Source of the DNA: Opitutaceae bacterium
Lineage (GTDB): Bacteria; Verrucomicrobiota; Verrucomicrobiia; Opitutales; Opitutaceae
Assembly (NCBI GenBank): GCA_003168315.1
Contig: PMSP01000099.1
Coordinates: 1-8,406, forward strand
DNA length: 8,406 bases
Reading direction: 5' to 3'
This document shows, piece after piece, positions 1 through 5,287 of the stretch; position 1 is the first letter of the stretch, and each line of letters opens with the position of its first letter. The notes below the pieces were generated by a model. That model had not been told where the DNA came from, ran no database searches, and worked only from the letters and a program-made list of their open reading frames with translations. Made by a program: the position numbers and the translations under genes.

Positions 1-643
1 CGACGCCCGGCTCGCCGATCAGGACCGGGTTGTTCTTCGTCTTCCGGGAAAGGATCCGGATCGTGCGCCGGATCTCGTCGTCGCGCCCGATGACGGGGTC
101 CAGCTTGCCCTTCTTCGCGCGGTCGACCAGGTCCACGCCGTACTTCTCGAGGGCCTGGTAGGTGGCCTCGGGGTTGTCGGTCGTCACCCTCTGGCTCCCG
201 CGGACCTCCTTCAGCGAGGCCAGCACCTTCGCGCGGTCGAGCCCGAAGCTCTTGAAGAGCTTCTTCATGGCCTCGGGCTTGCCGAGGTCGATCAGCGCGA
301 GGAAGAGGTGCTCCACGCTCACGAACTCGTCCTTGAGCGACTTCGACTCCTTCTCGGCGCGGGTGAGGACGTCGTTCACGGCCTGCGTCACGTAGATCTT
401 CGACGTGTCGACGCTCCCCGTTACCTTCGGGACCTTCTCGAGCTCGCGGTCGACCGCCAGCTGGAGCGCGCTCGACGACAGCCCCATCTTGTCCACCAGG
501 CCCGGGATGATGCCGTTTTCCTGGGCCAGGAGCGCCGACAGGAGGTGCCATGTGTCGACCTCGTTGTTGTTGAGGCGACGGGCGACCGCCTGCGCGTCGG
601 TGACGGCCTGGCGCGACATCTGGGTGAGGTTGTTGGAATCCAT
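1..643 (-). CDS. clpB: ATP-dependent disaggregase ClpB, N-terminal part (cut by window edge)
   Basis: ClpB is a cytoplasmic AAA+ chaperone that, with DnaK/DnaJ/GrpE, pulls proteins out of heat-induced aggregates. Read on the minus strand from ATG 643-641, the frame is open for 214 codons and leaves the window at position 1. The first ~145 residues form the Clp N-domain (two helical repeats, each with an H-L-L/H-L-F type core: DTWHLLSALL near residue 30 and SVEHLFLALI near residue 108). A linker follows, then the NBD1 entry motif GKLDPVIGRDDEIRR (about residues 180-194) and KTKNNPVLIGEPGV, the beginning of the Walker A loop (GEPGVGKT in the family). These motifs favour ClpB over ClpA or ClpC. 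The ATG is preceded by a strong Shine-Dalgarno AAGGGGG with 5-nt spacing. The gene is divergent from the esterase operon. The remaining ~75% (rest of NBD1, middle domain, NBD2) lies outside the window. Confidence 0.96.
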   Translation of the reverse strand, partial: MDSNNLTQMSRQAVTDAQAVARRLNNNEVDTWHLLSALLAQENGIIPGLVDKMGLSSSALQLAVDRELEKVPKVTGSVDTSKIYVTQAVNDVLTRAEKESKSLKDEFVSVEHLFLALIDLGKPEAMKKLFKSFGLDRAKVLASLKEVRGSQRVTTDNPEATYQALEKYGVDLVDRAKKGKLDPVIGRDDEIRRTIRILSRKTKNNPVLIGEPGV

Positions 644-648
644 TGGTT

Positions 649-655
649 CCCCCTT
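649..655 (-). promoter_or_regulatory. Shine-Dalgarno site of clpB
   Basis: On the minus strand the sequence AAGGGGG ends 5 nt before the clpB ATG (641-643). It is the strongest ribosome binding site in the window and fixes the clpB start. Its G-run is complementary to a C-run further up the same leader (706-711), discussed under findings. Confidence 0.8.
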
Positions 656-671
656 GCAGGTGACAGGCCAA

Positions 672-687
672 CGCCGGCCTTCCGGCG
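672..687 (-). promoter_or_regulatory. Hairpin in the clpB leader
   Basis: A perfect 6-bp G+C inverted repeat, CGCCGG and CCGGCG, flanks a 4-nt loop. It lies 29-44 nt upstream of the clpB start codon, so it would form in the 5' leader if transcription starts further upstream. It has no U-run after it on either strand, so it is not an intrinsic terminator. A regulatory role (for example heat-responsive translation) is only an inference. Confidence 0.35.
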
Positions 688-864
688 CCGCAGCGGGGCT
701 TCCCGGGGGGAGTGGGTCACTGACAGTCAAAACGTCCCAGTGGTTGCCGCCCCGAGGTCACTATTGTCGCAGGGGACCTGTCGACCGGAGGCCCCGCGCC
801 CGCAGGTTTTGGTTCACAGCCGCGGAAAAAGGGAGCAGGTTCCAGTTCGTCCAAACCCCCGAAA

Positions 865-2550
865 ATGAACGTCATCCCCGCCTCCGCCCTGGCCATCCTC
901 CTCATCCCCTTTGGGGCCCTCGCCGCCGGCGCCACCCCCCCCGACAGCTACGTCCCGGGCCCCGACTCGGCGGTCCAGCCCGGCGTCCCGCAGGGCGAGA
1001 TCATCAAGTTCGACTTTTCCAGCTCGCGGGTGTTCCCGGGCACGACGCGCCATGTCGCAGTTTACGTCCCCCGCCAATACGATCCGGCCACGCCCGCCTG
1101 CGTCTACATAAGCCAGGACGGGATCCAGTGGAACGCCCCCGTGGTCCTCGACAACCTGATCGCCCGCAAGGAGGTCCCGGTCATGATCGGAGTCTTCATA
1201 ACCCCGGGCGTCGTCGGGGCCCGTGACCCGGCGACCGCGCTCGCCCGGTACAACCGCAGCCTTGAATACGACGGGCTCGGCGACGCCTACTCCCGCCTGC
1301 TCCTGGATGAGGTCCTACCGCAGGTCGAGACGAAGGCGACGGCGGACGGGCGGCCGATCCGCCTTTCCCACTCGGGCAACGACCGGGCGATAGCGGGCTC
1401 GAGCAGCGGGGCGATCGCCGCGTTCACCGCCGCCTGGGAACACCCCGAGGCGTTCAGCCGGGTGCTGAGCGCCATCGGGACCTACGTCGGCCTCCGGGGC
1501 GGCGAGGTTTACCCGGCGCTCATCCGCAAGTACGAGCCGAAGCCGATACGCGTCTTCCTCCAGGACGGCTCGGGCGACCTGAACATCTACGGGGGGGACT
1601 GGTGGATGGCGAACCAGACGATGGAGCGCGCGCTGGAATTCTCGGGCTACGAGGTGACCCATGTGTGGGGCGACGGGGCGCATTCCGGCAGGCAGATCGC
1701 CTCCATCCTCCCCGATGCCCTCCGGTGGCTCTGGAAGGACTGGCCGAAGCCGGTCGCCAGGGGCGAGTCGCGCAACGGGGCGCTCAAGGCGATCCTGCTG
1801 CCGGGCGAGGACTGGCAGGTCGAGGCCCACCTGGCCCCCGCGGCGAGCGCGCCCGCATTCGACGCGCAGGGCGCGATATTCTACCCGAGCGCGCCGGGTC
1901 GCGCTGTCGTCCGGCTCGGCCCCGACGGCAGGTTCTACTCGGCCGACCGGAACGGCGTCATCGCCTACCGGCGCGACAGCAAGGTCCCGTCGCCCGCCGT
2001 CGCCTACGGACTGGCCGCCGGCGACCTTGCCGCGGCCCACAACGGAAACCTCTATGTGACCGAGGTGGAGGGCCGCGTGTGGCTCGTGCGGCCCGACGGG
2101 ACCAAGAGCATCGTGGACTCGGGCCTCGGGTCGGCGACCGGCGTCACGCTCTCGCCGGACCAGTCGCTCCTCTATGTCGCCGACGGGGGCTCCCACTGGA
2201 TCTACAGCTACCAGGTCCAGCCCGACGGCACGCTCGGCGACAGGCAGCGCTACTTCTGGCTGCACACGGCCGATTCCGAGGACGCAAGCCATGCCGGCGG
2301 GATGTGCTGCGACGAGGCCGGCTGGCTCTACGTGGCCACGGGCCTGGGGATCCAGGTGTGCGACCAGGCCGGGCGGGTGAACGCCATCCTCCCGACGCCG
2401 GCGGGCCGGCCGGCCAGCGTCTGCTTCGGCGGAGCCAGGTTCGACACGCTGTACGCGACCTGCGGCGACACCGTGTACCGCAGGCGGATGAACGCAACCG
2501 CCGCCAACACGTGGGCGGCGCCCACCCTGCCGCCGGTCCCGAAGCTCTGA
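865..2550 (+). CDS. Secreted esterase fused to an SMP-30/gluconolactonase-like beta-propeller
   Basis: This 561-residue protein starts with a probable signal peptide (hydrophobic ~6-20, cleavage near ALA-AGA at 18-23), so it should act in the periplasm or outside the cell. Residues ~45-295 resemble the putative-esterase (enterochelin-esterase-like) alpha/beta hydrolases. GSSSG at 178-182 gives nucleophile Ser180; QDGSGD (233-238) carries the likely acid, Asp238 or Asp234; GDGAHSG gives His273. Residues ~315-561 resemble the SMP-30/gluconolactonase propeller, recognised by SPDQSLLYVAD (430-440), GGMCCDEAGWLYVAT (478-492) and CFGGARFDTLYATC (520-533). The propeller lacks the residues expected to bind metal (see findings), so lactonase activity is doubtful and the true substrate is unknown. 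ATG 865 is the only plausible start: no nearby in-frame alternative exists, though the Shine-Dalgarno is poor and the signal peptide n-region (MNVIP) has no basic residue. The glcD-like gene follows after 7 bp. Confidence 0.85.
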   Translation: MNVIPASALAILLIPFGALAAGATPPDSYVPGPDSAVQPGVPQGEIIKFDFSSSRVFPGTTRHVAVYVPRQYDPATPACVYISQDGIQWNAPVVLDNLIARKEVPVMIGVFITPGVVGARDPATALARYNRSLEYDGLGDAYSRLLLDEVLPQVETKATADGRPIRLSHSGNDRAIAGSSSGAIAAFTAAWEHPEAFSRVLSAIGTYVGLRGGEVYPALIRKYEPKPIRVFLQDGSGDLNIYGGDWWMANQTMERALEFSGYEVTHVWGDGAHSGRQIASILPDALRWLWKDWPKPVARGESRNGALKAILLPGEDWQVEAHLAPAASAPAFDAQGAIFYPSAPGRAVVRLGPDGRFYSADRNGVIAYRRDSKVPSPAVAYGLAAGDLAAAHNGNLYVTEVEGRVWLVRPDGTKSIVDSGLGSATGVTLSPDQSLLYVADGGSHWIYSYQVQPDGTLGDRQRYFWLHTADSEDASHAGGMCCDEAGWLYVATGLGIQVCDQAGRVNAILPTPAGRPASVCFGGARFDTLYATCGDTVYRRRMNATAANTWAAPTLPPVPKL

Positions 2551-2557
2551 CGCCCGA

Positions 2558-3925
2558 ATGATCGACGTACTCATCACGCTTCTCGGGCGCGAGAACGTGC
2601 TCACCGAGCGGGAGGACCTGATCCCCTACTCGTTCGACGCGACCGCCGTTTTCAGGCGGATGCCGGCCGTCGCCGTGTTCCCGAGGACCGCGGCCGAGGT
2701 CTCGGCGGTCCTCAAGCTGGCCGCGAGCCACAAGGTGCCGGTCGTCGCGCGGGGAAGCGGGACCGGGCTGAGCGGCGGGAGCGTGCCCACCGAGGGATCC
2801 CTCGTCCTCTGCCTCGTCAGGATGGACCGGATCGTCGAGCTCGACGCCAGGAACTTCACGCTGCGCGCGCAGGCGGGCGTGCCCACCCAGGCGATCTTCG
2901 AAGCAGCCGACGCGGCGGGGCTCTTCTACCCCCCCGACCCGGGCTCGATGAAGGTCTCGACGATCGGGGGCAATGTCGCGGAGAACTCCGGCGGCCTGCG
3001 CGGCCTGAAGTACGGCGTCACCCGCGACTACGTGATGGGGCTTGAGGTCGTCCTCGCGAACGGGGACATCTGCAGGCTCGGCAACAAGTGCGTGAAGGAC
3101 GTGGCCGGCTACAGCCTTAAGGACCTTTTCATCGGCAGCGAGGGGACGCTCGGCGTCGTCACGGAGGTGCTGCTCCGGCTGCTCCCCAGGCCCGCGGCGC
3201 GCCAGACGATCCTGGCGACGTACGCGCGGATGGACGCCGCGGCCGCGACGGTGTCGGCCATCATCGAGGCGAAAATCGTTCCCTGCACGCTCGAGTTCCT
3301 CGACTCGAAGACGATCCGCTGCGTCGAGGACTTCGCGCGCGTCGGCCTCCCGCTGGACGCGGAGGCGCTCCTCCTCATCGAGGCCGACGGGCATCCCGCC
3401 GCGGTGGCGGAGGACGCGGCGCGGATCCTCGACCTCTGCAGGGAGAATGGGGCGACCTCGGTGCGGCTCGCCGCCGACGCGGCGGAGGCGTCGCGGCTGG
3501 CGACGGCAAGGCGGAGCGCCTTCAGCGCGCTGGCCCGCGTCAAGCCGACCACGATCCTCGAGGACGCGACGGTCCCCAGGAGCGAGCTGGCGCGGATGAT
3601 CCGGTTCATCCAGGCGACCGCGGCCAGGCACCGCCTGGACATCGCCACCTTCGGGCACTTCGGGGACGGAAACCTGCACCCGACCTTCCTGACCAACGAG
3701 CGGGACACGGACGAGATGCACCGGGTCGAGCTCGCGATGAGGGAGATCTTCACCGAGGCGCTCGCCCTGGGCGGCACGATCACGGGCGAGCACGGCGTCG
3801 GCCTCGCGAAGAAGGCCTTCCTCAGGGAGCAGGTCGGGGACGCGAGCTATGCGCTCCTGAAGCAGGTGAAGCGGACCCTGGACCCCGGCAACATGCTCAA
3901 CCCCGGGAAGATCTTCGACCTGTGA
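2558..3925 (+). CDS. glcD: FAD-linked 2-hydroxyacid oxidase subunit, GlcD type (glycolate/D-lactate)
   Basis: This 455-residue flavoprotein oxidises a 2-hydroxyacid (glycolate or D-lactate) to the 2-oxoacid and hands electrons to its iron-sulfur partner. It is slightly shorter than E. coli GlcD (499). The PCMH-type FAD-binding domain (about 35-210) shows RGSGTGLSGG (65-74), PPDPGS (125-130), TIGGNVAENSGG (135-146) and GSEGTLGVVTE (193-203). The C-terminal oxidase domain (about 215-454) shows EDATVP (335-340), GHFGDGNLHP (366-375, with the active-site-type histidines) and GEHGVG (410-415), ending in the usual LDPGNMLNPGKIF. All family motifs are intact. The ATG at 2558 gives the normal GlcD N-terminus and starts 7 bp after the esterase stop, with only a weak Shine-Dalgarno, suggesting translational coupling. 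Substrate cannot be decided from sequence: glycolate and D-lactate enzymes share these motifs. Confidence 0.92.
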   Translation: MIDVLITLLGRENVLTEREDLIPYSFDATAVFRRMPAVAVFPRTAAEVSAVLKLAASHKVPVVARGSGTGLSGGSVPTEGSLVLCLVRMDRIVELDARNFTLRAQAGVPTQAIFEAADAAGLFYPPDPGSMKVSTIGGNVAENSGGLRGLKYGVTRDYVMGLEVVLANGDICRLGNKCVKDVAGYSLKDLFIGSEGTLGVVTEVLLRLLPRPAARQTILATYARMDAAAATVSAIIEAKIVPCTLEFLDSKTIRCVEDFARVGLPLDAEALLLIEADGHPAAVAEDAARILDLCRENGATSVRLAADAAEASRLATARRSAFSALARVKPTTILEDATVPRSELARMIRFIQATAARHRLDIATFGHFGDGNLHPTFLTNERDTDEMHRVELAMREIFTEALALGGTITGEHGVGLAKKAFLREQVGDASYALLKQVKRTLDPGNMLNPGKIFDL

Positions 3926-5247
3926 GCTCCGGACCAAGCCTCCTCAAGGAGCTGGACTACTCCGTCCTGCAGCAGTGCATGCACTGCGGGCTCTGCCTCC
4001 CCTCGTGCCCCACCTACCTCGAGACCGGCCGCGAGCGGAACTCGCCGCGCGGGAGGATCTCCCTCATGCGGGCCATCGCCGACGACGAGATGGCGGCGAC
4101 CCGGGGCTTCGCGGACGAGATGGCGTACTGCCTCGGGTGCCTCGCGTGCACGACGGCGTGCCCGGCCGGGGTCGACTATGGCACCCTCTTCGAGTCGGCG
4201 AGGGCCGAGGCCGAGCTGGGGGGCGCCGCCGCGAGCCCGTGGCGCTCATTTATCCGGTTCTACACGCTTCGCTTCCTCCTCTTCCGGCCCTGGGCGCTTC
4301 GCGCCCAGGCCAGGATCCTGCGGTTCTACGAGGCGAGCGGGCTCCGGGGGCTCGCCCGGAAGTCCGGGATCCTTTCCCTCCTCCCGGCGAGGATCGGCGA
4401 GCTGGACAGGCAGGCGCTCCCCATCCGGCGGGAGTTTTCCGACGCGATCATCGCGGCTGTCGAGAGGCCGGGCGGAGCGGCGCGCCACCGCGTCCTTGTC
4501 CTGACGGGATGCATCCAGGACATCGCGTTCTCGGACGTGAACCGCGCGACCGTGGACGTGCTCCTCGCGAACGGCTGCGAGGTGGCGACCCCGCGCGGCC
4601 AGTCCTGCTGCGGCTCGCTCCACGTGCACAACGGCGACCTTGAGACGGCAAGGGCGCTTGCGCGCCGCCAACTCGATGCGGTCGACCCGGCGGGATATGA
4701 CGCCATCATCTCGAACTCGGCCGGCTGCGGATCGCACCTGAAGCGCTACGGACACCTCCTGGCGGACGACCCGGCCTACGCGGCTCGGGCCGCGCAGTGG
4801 TCGTCAAGGATGAGGGACATATCCGAGTGGCTCGTGGAGATCGCCTTCCGCAGGCCCGCGGCCCCGCCGTCGGGGGCGGTCCCTGTCTCCCTCACCTATC
4901 ATGAGGCCTGCCACCTCTGTCACGGCCAGAAGATAACGGCGCAGCCGCGTGAGATCCTGAGGGCGATTCCCGGGGTCGACCTCCGGGAATGCCCCGAGGC
5001 GACGATGTGCTGCGGCAGCGCGGGTGTATACTCGCTCACCCAGCCGGCAACGGCGACTTGGCTTCGGGACCGGAAGGTGGGGCACATCCGCTCGACCGGT
5101 GCCTCCATTGTCGCCACCGCGAACCCCGGCTGCCAGCAGCAGATTGAGCAGGGCTTCAAAAGTGGCCAGGGGGCCGTACGGGTGACCCACCCCGTTGTCC
5201 TCTTGGCAGAGGCTTATACTGCTGAAGCAAAGCGAGTTTTAAGTTAA
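3922..5247 (+). CDS. glcF: Glycolate/lactate oxidase iron-sulfur subunit, GlcF type
   Basis: This 441-residue electron-transfer subunit is the partner of the GlcD protein. Two ferredoxin-type 4Fe-4S sites lie near the N-terminus: Cys19, 22, 25, 29 (CMHCGLCLPSC) and Cys70, 73, 76, 80 (CLGCLACTTAC), each followed by proline. Two CCG domains follow. The first has Cys197, the pair Cys229-230 (CCGSLHVHNGD) and Cys269; the second has Cys330, Cys333, the pair Cys363-364 (CCGSAGVYS) and Cys404. A basic, hydrophobic stretch at about 107-127 (SFIRFYTLRFLLFRPW) could dock the complex on the membrane. The GTG start overlaps the glcD stop by 4 bp (GTGA), a sign of coupled translation. The next ATG (residue 20) would remove Cys19, which supports GTG. 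No glcE lies between or after the two genes. No terminator was seen behind it. Confidence 0.93.
   Translation: MSSGPSLLKELDYSVLQQCMHCGLCLPSCPTYLETGRERNSPRGRISLMRAIADDEMAATRGFADEMAYCLGCLACTTACPAGVDYGTLFESARAEAELGGAAASPWRSFIRFYTLRFLLFRPWALRAQARILRFYEASGLRGLARKSGILSLLPARIGELDRQALPIRREFSDAIIAAVERPGGAARHRVLVLTGCIQDIAFSDVNRATVDVLLANGCEVATPRGQSCCGSLHVHNGDLETARALARRQLDAVDPAGYDAIISNSAGCGSHLKRYGHLLADDPAYAARAAQWSSRMRDISEWLVEIAFRRPAAPPSGAVPVSLTYHEACHLCHGQKITAQPREILRAIPGVDLRECPEATMCCGSAGVYSLTQPATATWLRDRKVGHIRSTGASIVATANPGCQQQIEQGFKSGQGAVRVTHPVVLLAEAYTAEAKRVLS
5215..5220 (+). promoter_or_regulatory. Possible -10 element for the repeat-protein gene
   Basis: TATACT sits inside the 3' end of glcF, 67 nt before the ATG at 5288, and is conspicuous in ~70% GC surroundings. 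A fitting -35 hexamer is missing: TTGTCC at 5195-5200 leaves only a 14-bp spacer. It is also ordinary coding sequence there (Ala-Tyr-Thr). It is listed only because the downstream gene differs so much from the operon that its own promoter is likely. Confidence 0.2.
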
Positions 5248-5271
5248 GGCTTGTGAACGCCAGTTGATTGC

Positions 5272-5277
5272 AAGAGG
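5272..5277 (+). promoter_or_regulatory. Shine-Dalgarno-like site before the PATR-repeat gene
   Basis: AAGAGG lies 10 nt before the ATG at 5288, somewhat far but usable. It supports this ATG, which also opens a textbook signal peptide. The 40-bp gap after glcF holds no visible terminator, so read-through from the glc operon is possible. Confidence 0.5.
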
Positions 5278-5287
5278 CTTTCGGCGC

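Larger units (their letters stand above)
644..864. other. Divergent intergenic region between clpB and the esterase operon
   Basis: This 221-bp stretch must carry promoters for both clpB (leftward) and the esterase gene (rightward). I saw no convincing sigma-70 pair on either strand. A TTGACT on the minus strand (730-725) has no matching -10 box, and TATTGT at 762-767 has no -35 at proper distance. No CIRCE/HrcA inverted repeat and no clear sigma-32 promoter (CTTGAA with CCCCAT) were found, so the regulator of clpB cannot be named. Minor inverted bases such as ACTG-A-CAGT at 719-727 are too short to call. Overlapping open frames here are out-of-frame shadows of clpB and the esterase gene. Confidence 0.6.

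Noticed and set aside
1..643. ClpA or ClpC instead of ClpB
   Set aside because: The N-domain sequence, the QALEKYGVDLVDRAKKGKLD linker and KTKNNPVLIGEPGV match ClpB usage best; the missing middle domain would settle it but lies outside the window.
719..727. Small inverted repeat ACTG-A-CAGT in the divergent intergenic region
   Set aside because: Only 4 bp per arm; expected by chance, and not placed relative to any recognisable promoter.
405..1226. 273-residue plus-strand open frame spanning the clpB start, intergenic region and esterase 5' end
   Set aside because: It is antisense to the conserved ClpB N-domain and out of frame with the esterase; its translation is Arg/Pro-rich and resembles no family.
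1315..2604. 429-residue open frame on the minus strand, antisense to the esterase fusion
   Set aside because: Same GC-driven shadow effect; no domain, and it covers the well-supported esterase and propeller motifs on the plus strand.
2144..3937. 597-residue open frame on the minus strand, antisense to the esterase 3' end and glcD
   Set aside because: It lies opposite two genes with full family motifs, its translation is Arg/Pro/Gly/Glu-rich low-complexity text with no recognisable domain, and it is explained by high GC at third codon positions.
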